From: Xestospongia muta
Lineage: Eukaryota; Porifera; Demospongiae; Haplosclerida; Petrosiidae
Length of the DNA stretch: 64,000 nt
Direction: 5' to 3'
Assembly (NCBI GenBank): GCA_963693285.1
Contig: OY848927.1
Span: forward strand, 994,501 to 1,058,500
A program made the translations under genes and the position numbers. Below the pieces are notes generated by a model that made no database searches, had not been told where the DNA came from, and saw only the letters and a program-made list of their open reading frames with translations. This document shows positions 27,278 to 40,000 of this stretch, piece after piece; positions within the stretch are counted from its first letter, which is position 1; each line of letters starts with the position of its first letter.

Positions 27278-28506
27278 CTATTTCGGGATATATCTTACCT
27301 TTATTTTTTTATGAGAAGGTATCTTTGTTGACTTATTAGGAGATACACCATCAACTACGTTACCCAAAATTGCTGTCTTTGTAACTAGTTCATCTGTGTC
27401 AATATTCACTGATATAGTTGGTGACTCACAGACTTCAAGAGAAGTCTCAGAGAACTGTTGTTGTAGTTGGTTTGCTCTGGTCTGTAGTGTGTGGGCAATT
27501 GATAGTAACTCAACATCATTGTACTCTCCAATGGCAGTGGTTGCAAGACTCTGATAGTGGGTGATGGCTTGCAAGAGACATTGGATCCCCTCCAGTTGAA
27601 GAGACAGATGAGCCTCCTTAGTATTAGCTACCTCACTACTCTGAACTAATAGAGCCTCCTCACGTTGATGTAGAAGTTGTTGAAGATTGGCAAATGTTTG
27701 ACGTATGATTGTATCTACCTCATTTTTACGAGCTTTGATCTTCTCCTTTACCTTTTCTCCTGATATCAGGACTTCTTTAAGCTTTTGCTCAGCTGGCTGA
27801 AAACACTGTAAATTCTGACAAATTGTCTCTTTATTCATTTCTACCTGCTTATTGATCTCAGTAACAGAATGGTCCCTGTGGTCAATGATAGTACATTTGA
27901 CACAGGTAAGAATGTTACATTGTTGGCAATAAAATTCAAATTGCTGATCAACATGAGTTTGACAAGTAAACAAGGAAGATGAAATTATTTTGTTGCTTAG
28001 TTTTTCTTGAGGCATACCATGAATCTCTTCAAAATTTAGAACAGAATGTGTACGAGTTAAACGAACCATTTGATGAGCATCCCAACATTGTTTACAAAGG
28101 AGATCTGTACACTCAGTACAGTATACTATGGCAGGATCCTTACCACATGAGTCACATGGAGAAGGAGGGTTAGCAGTGATCTTACTAAGAATGTCACTCT
28201 GTTTATTGATGAGGTAAAGGTTACGAGGGAAGGAGATAACTCCTCCGCTGGGTACAGATGTGGTCTGTTGACAAGAAGGACAAGTGAGGGAGTCAGTCTC
28301 AGCACCTTCAGTGACAAGAGACTGGATACATTGAATACAGAAGGAGTGACAACAAGAGAGCAGACGAGGGTCACGATAAGGTTGACTACACTTTAGACAG
28401 CAGGTAGAAGTTATATTAGCCTAAGTATATAGAGATCATATCAAATGATATTAATGATATTATTACTTACATGTTTAAGAGGTGCACTAGCAGTAGAGGA
28501 AGACAT
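27278..28506 (-). CDS. Truncated TRIM paralogue (RING, B-boxes, coiled coil only)
   Basis: Exon 1 is 28506-28471 and exon 2 is 28420-27278; about 392 aa if read to the first stop. RING and both B-boxes are nearly identical to the TRIM-NHL copy, and the coiled coil is highly similar. Homology ends where the filamin repeat would start; after TDELVTKTAILG the sequence is unrelated. A good donor (AAG then GTAAGATA) sits just before the stop, so transcripts may splice onward, but no filamin or NHL exon was found between here and FMR1. It could act as a RING-only ligase or as a dominant-negative partner of the full-length copy through the coiled coil (inference). Confidence 0.75.
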
Positions 28507-28722
28507 TTTAAAGTCAAAGATCATGTGATTTTATTGTCATAACAACGACATCACTATGAAATGAATATGATTGTACTAAAGTTGTCATTTAAACTCATTT
28601 TCGTGTTATGAACAATGTTAAAAATGGAAAAAGACTAATGACCAAGAATAACTCTACATAAATAACTTGATAATTAAATATTAATTCATTAAAGTGTTCC
28701 ACTACTCAAGTCATGTGATCAA

Positions 28723-30179
28723 CTAAAACAATTGATAATTGTCGGGATATTTTCTAGGTAGCCATCCTTCCATTAATACAGCTATATGCTCCCATCCTAA
28801 TTGCCGAGTAAGCTAAAGAGAGACAAAAATATGTTAAAACAACAATTTATATTGCTATATCAAAGTTCTCTATATAGCCTTAATCTTTAATTTATATTGC
28901 TATATCAAAGTTCACTATATAGCCTTAATCTTTAATTTATATTGTTATACCAAAGTTCTCTACATAGCCTTAATCTTTTATTGTCTTATAAAGATATGGT
29001 AATAGAATGCCATTGGACTAAACTACACATAATATATTAAGAAATACTATGACCAACGACTTTGTTTGATATTCAAACTATTCTACAGTATACATATGTA
29101 TAGTTTTATTCAACTGCCATCACTTAATACATATTTACATACTTTGATTAGTTTCTCTTCTGAGGTCTTGTTATAACCTTTATCATTCATTTCTTCTTCT
29201 AATAATTTTCCTGTTAGTCCTAACAGACCAAGAGCTTCTGCTAACTTCTGTTTAAAACCTCTTAACTGTAGTCAAGAGAGATAAGAGTAAAGACAAGTGT
29301 ACCACACAACACTCCAAGCATATGACAATAGATATGTCATATAATTATGTGTATAGAAGAGTGTATCAGTAGTTAACTTATTAATGGTTGAATACCTTGG
29401 CATCTTTTTGATCTAACAGTTTATTTAACTCTGTGTACACTGCCTCTAGCCTTGGGACATCAACTGGATCTTGACGAGTCAATAATGAACCCTGAGGAGA
29501 AACAGAGAAATGGTTTGAGGATACTAGAAATGTAAGCAATAAAATTCAATGATATTGAGGAATTCATTCACAAAATATAATAAGTAATAAGAAATAAATA
29601 ATGCCTTCATGATTACTGCACCTATACCTCAAGAACTCGTAGTTCAATTAACATGTTCTTCTGTTTGTCAAGTTCACTAAAAAAGAAACATTGATTATAA
29701 ATAGAATTGATATTAATTAAACATTGATCAATCATTGGAGAGTTTAATGTTAGGACATCAAAGTTGAGAAGTTTGGATTTATGATTATTAAACACGAAAT
29801 AACAAGAATGACACCTCACCTTGATTTCTCAGTTGCTTCTTGTGATAAATCAGTCTTTGTTCCTTGATGAGCTAAAATGTCTTGTATATTGAGCTACCAA
29901 TGAGGTAGTAACTTATTACTATAATTATTATAATGATCTTACTTGTGAAGTCATCTTTGAAATAAGACTCTCAACAGTCTCACTCCAAGAGACCTAGTTA
30001 GAAAAGTGTACATGTATGCATTATATATGTAATGGTGAAATGACTAATGATAGGGGCTACCTCTTTGTCTCCTTCAATTAGTTTGAGACGAGCCATCAAA
30101 TAGTCCAAGTCATCACCATACTCTATCTCTAGGTCAGATGGATCAAGAGATCCTTTCCTGGAGTAAGTAAATAAACATT

Positions 30180-30229
<50 letters not shown>

Positions 30230-33200
30230 GTCATCCATTGAAGTTTAAAGTCTTTCAAAGCCACTTCATATTCATCTTTCTTTTCTTTCTTCTTTGTCCC
30301 TGTATTACTACTACTTGTTTTATTTGCTTTAGGACCAATAATGTACTGAAGAGGATACTGAATCTAAAAATGACAATACAGTATAAATTTTGAAGTATAT
30401 TTCCAATCTGTATTTCTTAGTTATGAAAAGATCACCTTTTTCTTGACAACATCATTCTTACTCAATGTAAATGTACCAGATAAAATGTCACCACTGTGGC
30501 TCTGTGATCCAACAGATTTTAACAACCTATAAAGACAGAAGTCAAGTAATATAGTTAGTTATGAATTATTGCACATGTTAGTGATATAAAAGGAATATAG
30601 TTGTATTAAGTTACACAATAGTACTACAATCGTTTCCATAGCGACTCACTATACTATTATTGACATCTAACAATTAACTCACTTGTCATCTGGGACAGCC
30701 ATTACATATATAGGAAGAGTGCTACCAGGTTTAACTTTAATAGCTGAGCCCCATTTTGTTTGACCACAACGTGTAGCAGCTATCTCCATTGTTATTGTAG
30801 AAGATAATTTTGTTTCTAACATTATAGGCATATCTTTGAGAGAATCTAACTGTCCTTTTGTTTCATGACGAACCTAAGAGAGAGATAGAGACAGAGAGAG
30901 ACCTCAGTAGCTACATGTCACCCATTTAACCAACCTGCAGTAGCAGCGTGTAATCTCCCTTCTCCAATTTCACGTTGTAGTTCTTTGGGTAAGCATCTCC
31001 AGACCCCATTAATTGTTTGTGTTGATTATATATCATCCATAATTGACCTCCATAAGGATTCTCATATAAGAGATCACTCAATAGATATGCGTTGGGTCTC
31101 ACTTCAGCAGCCTTAGACTAATATGAACCATAATGTAATATACACAATACAGTGTAATGCACATACTATGTGGAAAGTATATGTAAGTAGAAGTTCATAC
31201 ATTTGTTTTCCATTAGGTAGTACATCTAATAAACCCAGTGGTTTGATGATTGCTTCAGTTGGTCTGAAAAGAGAAGAATAATGAATAAATGGACAATTGG
31301 GACATCAAATAGAGTAATGAGACATGTAGAAGAAGACTTACCTTTTAGGTTGAATATAGTGAGTTAATTTAAACTCAGGATGGAGCTCTTCAAGTTGGTA
31401 GCTACCGGTAACATTCAATCGAGTCCAACACTTACTGGCATGCTAAAGAAAAGAGAATTTTGTCAACAATATCATAACTATAATCAAAAAACTACATCAG
31501 TGTACATTGTTAACCCTTTGTTCACACAATAATTATTCTTGGATGAATATTTAATGAAGTAGCTCTTTACCAAAGATAATTCAGTGCAGGATGGGCGGAG
31601 ACTATGGAATGTCATATTAACAGATACTGATACTGGGTGGAGCTCTGACCAATACTGAGTCACACATAACTCCATTGTGTGGCCACCCTGGAAAAAATAG
31701 TAACCATAGCAACAATACAGTATACATGCGTAGCAATAGTTCTTGACTTACCACAGTAGGTACCACAACAGTACTATTAGCACCTGGTTCTAATTGTAGA
31801 GTATCCAAAGTTTCTTTCTCTCGGTACGCTTTTTCAGAGAGGAGTTGTATAGTGTGGATCCAAAGACGTGATCGTTTATCTTCATTAAGATTTTCTACCA
31901 AGATCTCTGAGAGAGAAAGAGAGAGAAAATGACAAAGGTTGCTAGTGGGTTAAAAATTAACCTTATATTGTTAGTAAATAGAATGATACATAAAGTATAT
32001 GTACTATATGTTACACTATTACCTGCCCAAGTAGCTTCATTTGGTATATGAAAGAAATATCTCTTAATTACTGAGTTACTGAGCTCTAATTTCTCTACTT
32101 TATATGACATTCTGTAACATAAATATAAAAAAATTACTAAATAGAGACAATTATAAACTAAACATAATGCTACAGTGTTACACTAGTAACTAGAGAGAGA
32201 TTCAACTTAATTACCAAACTTAATTACATGAGTATAAATTACTCTTCCTTATCCAGGCTTCAGTGGCTCAGTGATAGAGTTCTGACTAGTATTCAATGGG
32301 TTCCGGGTTCAAATACCAACTGAATCAAGAGTTCTCTCTCTAGTATTTATGACTACATTTGCAGCTAGTACCAAACGAGAACATGTACCTCTGATCCTTT
32401 AATTAATGCAAATATGACCCTGCCATTAATTACATTGAACACTAACTCAAATATGACTAAGTAATGCATAAAATGTTATATATGACCCTGTCATTATTGT
32501 CTAATGAGTATACACGACTCTGTCATTACTGTGTAATGAGTATATATCACCCTGTTATTACTGTCTAATGAGTGCACACAACCCTCTCATTACTATGTAA
32601 TGAGTATACATGACCCTTTTATTATTGTGTATGAGTATACATGTACCTGTCATTACTGTGTATGAGTATATATGTACCAGTCATTACAGTGTATGAGTAT
32701 ATATGTACCTGTCATTACTGTGTAATGAGTATATGTGTACCTGTCATTAAGAGGTGATGGTATAATAACAGTGATGGGCACTCGGAACAATGGACCTTTG
32801 TTATGACTGTCTCTAAGACTATAGCCACACAACTAAATAGAGGGAATCACATGATAATATAAAATGATCACATGCCATGAACAACATCACATGACAAACA
32901 TATGACTGAATGTCTACCTCAGCAAAATGAGGTCCTGGTTCAAGTCCAGATTCATCAATGCTCACACCAAACTGACGAGCTATTATAATAAGATATAGCA
33001 GTGTAAATTTGTGTTTCCTTAGAATTAGTATACAAGTGTGGTAGAAATAATTCTACAAGTTACATTGTAGGTATAATAACTAGAATCCATTTGGGTGACA
33101 AAACATCAGCTGGTATAATGTACCTGAAGCAGTTAGAATGATGTGTTTAGGAGCTTGTACCCATGGCTGAGTAGGAACAAGTGCCACCTCTTGAGTGAAC

Positions 33201-33405
33201 TCTAGCTTAAGATTAACAGCTATAGATAATGAAAGGATCAAAGTAATCATGTAACATGTATTGCCTTCTTAACATACGAGCATCATTATTAAAAGAAGGT
33301 TCTATGGTTACAGCATGATGTGTAGTTCTTTGTAAATGATGAGGATCTCTTAAATAAATCCCTCTACACTTTGACTGTTGTCCTTGCTGTCCTATTACTG
33401 AGACC

Positions 33406-33472
<67 letters not shown>

Positions 33473-36400
33473 GTAAAGTAGAAAAGCAAAGTATCAATTA
33501 CCTTGAATTCTACAGGACTAGTTGGCAAATCAACAATCTCTAAAAATCTCTCATAAGCTTTATCAACCTGTAATATATAATATAGAACAAATACATGTAT
33601 TAGAGGTACAGTACCTGTATGACTCCATGACCAATAGAGAAAGCATCATGTGATCCTAATGGAATAGCTGTATTTTCAATGGTTCTCTTAATAAGAGCAG
33701 GAGTGTATTGAAGACCTTGAGCTTTGAGAGCTGACAGAAGCAATGCTAAGGAAGGTAGGGAGTATGTGTACATATATTTATTAATAATCTATGATAATAC
33801 CAATATTTCCACAAGCATTGGGTGATGACATTGATGTTCCATTCATTAACTGACTACATTGAAGTGTCCAGTTTGGAACAGATGTAAAGGCACCACCAGG
33901 AGCAGTAATAGACACGCCCAAATCACCATCAGTACTGTATAGGAAATGAATAAAACATTATCTCTGATTATACATACGTAGGTCCTTTAGAACTCCAAGT
34001 GTATGGAGTACCGGGTTTAGTCTTCATTAAAGAGTAAGCCCCTGCCATCATATCAGGTGACACAAATGCAGACACACCTACATTATAGGGAATAGGGTGG
34101 TATAGGAATGAGGAAATAATGATATGATTTGGAATGAGAATAAACAGAAGTGGTACAGGAATGAGAAAGCATGGGAATGAGGATGAAGGATGAAACAAGA
34201 ATGAGAATGGAATAGAATGAACAAGATAGCATACCAATAAGAGCCTCAGTATTGCCACCAGGACAACCCACGGTAGAGAGAGCAGGGCCATTATTACCAG
34301 CACTAGAAACAAATATCACATTGTTTTTACGTACAAGAGAGGTAAACTGATCTAACACAGCTCTGAAGGGAGGAAAGAACAGCTGCTAGTAATTTTACTT
34401 ACAACCAGGGGCTAACCCTTTGTTAGTCCAATGTGAGGCTTCACCATAACTGAAGTTAGCCAAGTCACACCTAGCAGTAGCAATAACTGAACACTATACA
34501 AATGGATAGATAAAGGACCAAAATGGATTTATAGATGGACAGAAATGGATGAATAGAGTGGGATGAATAGACAACATGTACACACAAACAGCTCACAGCT
34601 CTAATAAGTGAAGGAGATGTTTCCATAGTACTTAAACGAGTGTCTCCTATTTTAATTCCAATCAACTGAGCACCAGGGGCAACCCCATTTCTCTCTGGAG
34701 TCTCAGGGAAATATCCAGCAGTTATAGAAGCCACATGAGTGCCATGTGACCCTAAAAAAACAAGTATTAATACAAGTACATGCAGCAGACTTTGGAATGT
34801 CAAAGTAACATTTCATGTCATGTGACACAAACAATGTTATTCTCTAGAACATAACTGACCTCCATTAGTAACTATACTTAGAACATTGCCATTTTCATAA
34901 ATGTTGACAGAGTAAGTAAACTGATCTAAAAATTAAAAAAAAAATTATTAAAACATCTCCTGATTATAATAAAGTGTCAAAGTAGTAATTGACCTTTTGT
35001 TCCAAATTTTGACCACTCCTTGGATTCTTTGTATGGCTTCAACAGAGTACAGGATTGTAGGTCACCTGACTCTGATGTATCTACTACAGCACTAAATAAA
35101 TAAATGGTTAAAAAAAGAAGGAAAGATAAAGAGAATGAGTGAACAGCTGAAAGGTCATACAAAGTAAAAAGATATCATTATGTATACTTAGTTACTTACC
35201 ACCATGAATTACCATCATGAAAAACTACACAATCATACACAGGTCCCGGTAATGATGTTTTACTATTGAAACTAGTGAGAAGATCTACACGAGCCTGAAG
35301 CTCCTCCTTTTCCAAACGAGTTTTCTATAAACACAAAAACCTTTAATAATTAAATGAAGGAGATAAAGTTCACATTTCATATCAATAATTTGTATATATT
35401 AGTCATTAATAAATTTCTTATGAATTATCTGACATCATATAATATTGTTGTTGTGGTTTAGCTCACTAATGCTACTTAGATTAGGAGTGGTTGCCATGGT
35501 GACATATGTACAACTACAGAAGGTAATGATGTCTAATGAAATGCCAAGTGTTAAAAAGTAAAATAACATACAGCTGGTTTCCTACAAGTAACTCAAGGTG
35601 ACAAATCATCTAGGTGGAACAACTTACTATGCTAGTCTCCATTTTGTTTTTGATTTCAAACTCTTGTAATTCTTTCTCTGCTGCTGTCAGTAGAGGAGTA
35701 TGAACTGGAGTCCATTCCTTCTCAACAAACTCTTTCTGTTAAAAAACAGAGTTTATTATGAAATAACATCTAATATAATGTAAAATTTATTGCTGAATAA
35801 AGTAAAATACATATACATTGCTAAAAGGACATCATTTTTACTTGAATTCTTGACTTTAAGGCGCTTGGAAATATATTAAAAGCTGCCTTGATTCCAACAT
35901 GCCATGTTTGGGAAGGGTTCTTCCAATCGTCAGGAATCTATAAAACATGGAGATCAAGAGTAAATAAAATCCTTACAAATAAGTAAATATATTTATAATT
36001 GAAATTGAAAGACATGATAACAATCAATAGTATGTATCATTTACCAATAGTTTCCTACCACTAAGTCCATCAATGACTCTCTCTGTTTCAACTTCAGTGG
36101 TTCTGATGGTAGATGTATCGACATCTCCGCTACCACTAACATCAATAAGATCGATAATCTTGGGACGGCCATCAGATGTATACTATAAATAGAAAACAAG
36201 CTAGCATGAAACAACTAAATAACAATAGAACATAGTAAAATAGTCTTGTATGTACCATAACACTAACTAACGTCCCTCTACCAAATTTAATGCAAATTAC
36301 AGTATCAGCATTAACATATATTTTATGCACTGTTCCTTAACTGTATAGTATAAAAAGCTGTAAAAACGTCCTCTAATATGTGACTATTACTGTTTTGCTT

Positions 36401-36617
36401 ATTGTGCCTCAAAAATGAAGGTAATTCTAGTTCTAACCTGCAGTCCTAGAGCTGCAGGGTCCACGCCTGTGTCAAGTATAGCAATCACTGTACCCCTCCC
36501 ATCATAATCAGGGTAACGAGTGAGGAATCTTTCTGCTCCTGTTTCTCTCTTGGGTACAAGAGAGTGTTCTGGAAAAGGTTTCAAATCTTCTAAACCGAAT
36601 CCTTCTTCAGCGGCCAT
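28723..36617 (-). CDS. TPP2: Tripeptidyl peptidase II (subtilisin-like serine protease)
   Basis: TPP2 is a giant cytosolic exopeptidase removing tripeptides from peptides released by the proteasome. The ATG at 36617 ([11 protein letters not shown]) has a favourable GCC after it; an in-frame ATG at 36677 is possible. Exon 1 is 36617-36438. The catalytic triad is complete across exons: Asp in AILDTGVDP (exon 1), His in GSHGTHVAS (34597-34753), Ser in [12 protein letters not shown] (33803-33935), with the oxyanion Asn in SSAGNNGP. The long insert between Asp and His, typical of TPP2, is present ([10 protein letters not shown] and others). Further matches: [27 protein letters not shown], and the C-terminus [14 protein letters not shown] with TAG at 28723-28725. 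Introns hold minisatellites and (CT)n arrays. I did not resolve every 3' exon boundary. Confidence 0.95.
28844..28978. repeat. 45-bp tandem repeat, three units
   Basis: Same unit as 21971-22150, in the last TPP2 intron. Confidence 0.9.
30182..30229 (-). repeat. (GA)n tract (sense) immediately after a TPP2 donor
   Basis: On the plus strand this is (CT)n. On the TPP2 sense strand it reads GA and begins as part of the donor GTGAGAGAG following the exon that encodes [10 protein letters not shown]. It is the one array here with purine on the sense strand. Confidence 0.8.
32262..32335 (+). other. tRNA-like sequence, candidate SINE head
   Basis: TGGCTCAGTGATAGAG resembles a Pol III A box / D arm and GGGTTCAAATAC resembles a B box, about 32 bp apart, within a 73-bp stretch whose ends (GCTTCAG and CTGAATC) nearly pair. 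The T-arm stem does not pair, so it is not a functional tRNA. It lies inside a TPP2 intron on the opposite strand. Confidence 0.45.
32437..32745. repeat. Minisatellite of about 30-34 bp in TPP2 intron
   Basis: Eight or so diverged units of the type CTGTCATTACTGTGTAATGA followed by GTATATATG(T)ACC fill this stretch. Confidence 0.85.
33409..33468 (-). repeat. (CT)n acceptor array (sense), TPP2
   Basis: GA on the plus strand, CT on the sense strand, ending CTAG before the exon that encodes GIYLRDP. Confidence 0.95.
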
Positions 36618-37088
36618 ATTTTCCTTGTAGAATATGGGCGGAGTAACCTCAGCTGATTGGGAAATCCCCTCCCTCAACTCTATTATTCCTATATTACCAT
36701 AGCAATACTATTATACATCACTTTACTGCGCATGCGCATTATAATTTTCGCGGAGAAGGAGCCAAAGCAACAGGGAGGCTGTCTTCTTTTGAAGGAGTCT
36801 ACTCCAACAACGCACTCTATAACTCAGTATATCACTTTACCACACAAGATTATACTTCGAATTTGAAAGACCTCTTCCTTGACGAGAGTTATTGCAAGTA
36901 ACTCAAGTCCCTACGGCCTCTTTTGCGTCAATTATCTGGACTGAACAGCTTCTACGATTGTACCACCTCTCCACGGAACCCCAGACCCAAAGAGCGTCTT
37001 TCACCGCTACTCTGAACACTACCACCACATTTTAGTGTATTAGTAACTGTATTCAACGACTACATAGTTCAAAAGAGGTTCTTCTAAG
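36618..37088. promoter_or_regulatory. Bidirectional promoter TPP2 / DP with NRF-1 and E2F-like sites
   Basis: A 471-bp spacer separates divergent start codons. TGCGCATGCGCA at 36727-36738 is the perfect NRF-1 palindrome. TTTTCGCGG at 36745-36753 fits the E2F consensus TTTSGCGS. No TATA box seen. Confidence 0.65.
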
Positions 37089-40000
37089 ATGGCTAATCAG
37101 CCAGAAAATGGTAAACCAATTTACTCTTCTTTGTCTCTTTTTTATTTCATGCCACTCCTTCCCTCTTTTTCATAAAGATATAGTAACTTATAGTCTAACA
37201 CCCTCTGACTAGTTGTACCCCTGTTTTTTTTTAACCAAGTAAAATATAAATCCCCTTACAAATATTCTCATTATGAAAAATATGAAAAGAGGGCCTGCCT
37301 GTGCACGTCTCATATTATAACATAATAGTATTTTATGTTAAACATTATTGGATATTGTCTCTACCATGCAATGATGTATAAACAGATAGTTTGCTTGGCA
37401 TGCCAATCACTTCCCATAAAAATATGAGCACTGTTTTTAGTCCTTGAATCACAGCTAAATCTGATGATATGTGATGTAAAGAGTTAAAAATTATTAGGGA
37501 TATCTATAACAGGTAGTGTTACTAGATAACATATTACTTATGTTTTTAACTCTTTTATTTAGGTTTATCTGCAGCAACTTGTTCATCGTCACAGAACACT
37601 GTAAGTCGGTAATAGAGAGTTTGTTAGCTACTGACTTGTTAGTCTATTAAATACTGAGGTTACTAATAAGTTAGTAGGAGTGTTCCAACAAAAACCTACT
37701 GATTAATGAGTCATTTCACTCATTTGTTTTATAACTCTTATTGGTTTAGTTAAAGCATCTTGTAGCAAAAAGCTACTTAATTCTAAATTTTTAAATGGTT
37801 GCTGTTTAGTCTCATGAGATATTTCATGATATTGTAAGTATTGATTTTAAATATTAACATACAATATTTCCTGTTGTCTAGTGCCTACCCTTCTATTGTA
37901 GTATATGTGAACTATATACTTAATATGATATGACATGTGAATGCTTTATATTGTACACTCTTTGAATAGTCAAATTAATTGAGTTTGAGATTAGACACCT
38001 GGACTCTTTATTATTTGTGTTCTCCTTTTAGTGAAATCACATGTTCTCAACATAGAGTAAATTACTAAGCACTTCTATCAATGTTAACAGCTTATATTAA
38101 GACTGTATAATAGCGATATGTATAAGGTTGTGATTCCTCATTGATTTCTGGTATGAGGGCTCTGTGTGAAACTGACACAGTGAAGTGTTAGATTTCTACA
38201 CAGGATTATTTGAGTGGTTCCTGTTTTGTCAGTAATAACTGTTAGGCACCTCAGAAATTCTAATTCAGGTGCTTAAGTCAATAACACAAAAGTGAAGACA
38301 TGTAATTATTATTATTAATACTAGGAAATCTCCCCTCTCCCAATTTTGCCTACAGAGATATCCATGCAAGCCTTCTCTATTTATAAATTCTTAGCTTTTT
38401 AGAAACATTAGATAATACAATAGTCTAATTGTATTGACTGCTCGTGGTCAGTTATATTAGATGTATACATGTAATTGTGTTGTTCTCTCCATCAGACACC
38501 TAGTATGACAAATGGATCCTCACTGTCATCTGTTGACACTTCCAATGCTTCACCTGTTACCGCCTTTGCTCAGTTACCAGGCAAGGAAACTGTATTTGTC
38601 TGTGTATAGAAGTAATCTACATAATATAGTGTGTAATTAGCACGCATAAATTAAGTATTAGAGTGAAAATATGGTGAAGGATGCCAGCAGTTGTATAAAT
38701 TGATGCGTGTAATAGTATTTGTTAATGTGTCAGGGTTATAGTCAGAGAGGAAGTTGTATTTATTGTTTAGTAGTAGATGTTTCCAACAAACCTTTTAAGC
38801 ATTTTTAATGTCTTTTTTAGGTCTTTGTACTTCTGACTTTACTTTGTTTTAAGGAGATGTAATTTTTTATTGTTACTTACTAGAAATATAATAAGTGTAT
38901 TGAGCTTAACATTGTAACTAAATCCTATGACAGTTGCTTTGACTTAGCTTGTGTCAGACTTGGTTTCTAGGGTGAGGTTTAGGAGATCAAATTACTCAAT
39001 TTAGTTTTACAAACTCATAAATGTTGTCATTGTATAATGTGTAATGACACCAACAGTTATTTGACTATCAAGTATCTAAGAATTGTCAATAGTTTACAGG
39101 TAGATGTTGTATTCTATGTTCATCATATACTATATTTAATATACTATGTTTTATTTTTATTGCAGATGCTAAATCTTTCCTGAATTCTTTGCTAGGTAGT
39201 AATCAACTTGGACAAGCTAACTTGGTGGGTTGTCAAATTTGTTGTTTTAAGAAAAAAAGTCATGTTGTTTATTGTACATGTACAATTCTTATATTATCTC
39301 ATCACATTTTATTAAAATAAAGATTGAATTTCACTTTTCTGTTTAGCAACAAGTTTTAACAGCTGCTGCTGCTGTCTCCTCATCTACAAGCTCCGCCCAA
39401 CGCCTACCTACGCTTAAACCAACTGTTTCACCTTCCTTGGTGCCCACCACACCCACTCAAATCACACCTGTTAGTGGCCGTAAAAGAGGTCGACCCCCTG
39501 CATCAGATCAAGAAGACAGGTAAGAACCATTTCTCATTTAGATTGTCCTTTGTTAATAACAAATATGTACTGTTTGTTGATCGTTGATCTTGTCTGTAGT
39601 GTCAAACGTAAGAGAAGTACTAACACGACTGCTAAAGGGACTGGAGAAAAACAAAATAAAGGATTAAGACATTTCTCTCAGTTAGTTTGTGAGAAAGTCA
39701 GAGAGAAAGGTGTCACGACTTACAATGAGGTACTTGAAACAGATAACTCACTTAAGTAGTTAAGGATTTAGAAAATACTCCTTATTATTATCAATAAAGT
39801 ATGATAATTTTTATGATACTGTAAAACTCAACATAAAGGTCATATTTGATGTGCTTGTCATATATGGATGTTTTAAAAACAGACTATATTAGGCATGCAG
39901 TAACTTGCCCTAGTATAATATCGTGCATTAACCTGCAAACTGTTTAAAACAATAATATAAAAATAAGTTACTAAATTATATGTTAAATAAATAGCATAAG

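Larger units (their letters stand above)
27370..30453. repeat. Segmental duplication, copy 2
   Basis: Homologous to 20530-22675; this copy keeps the functional TPP2 3' end plus the 5' half of the TRIM gene. Confidence 0.85.

Noticed and set aside
32262..32335. Functional tRNA gene
   Set aside because: T-arm stem does not pair and the anticodon stem is poor.
36617..36677. TPP2 start at 36677
   Set aside because: The ATG at 36617 has a better context (GCC after ATG) and the family N-terminus is short; the upstream ATG cannot be excluded.
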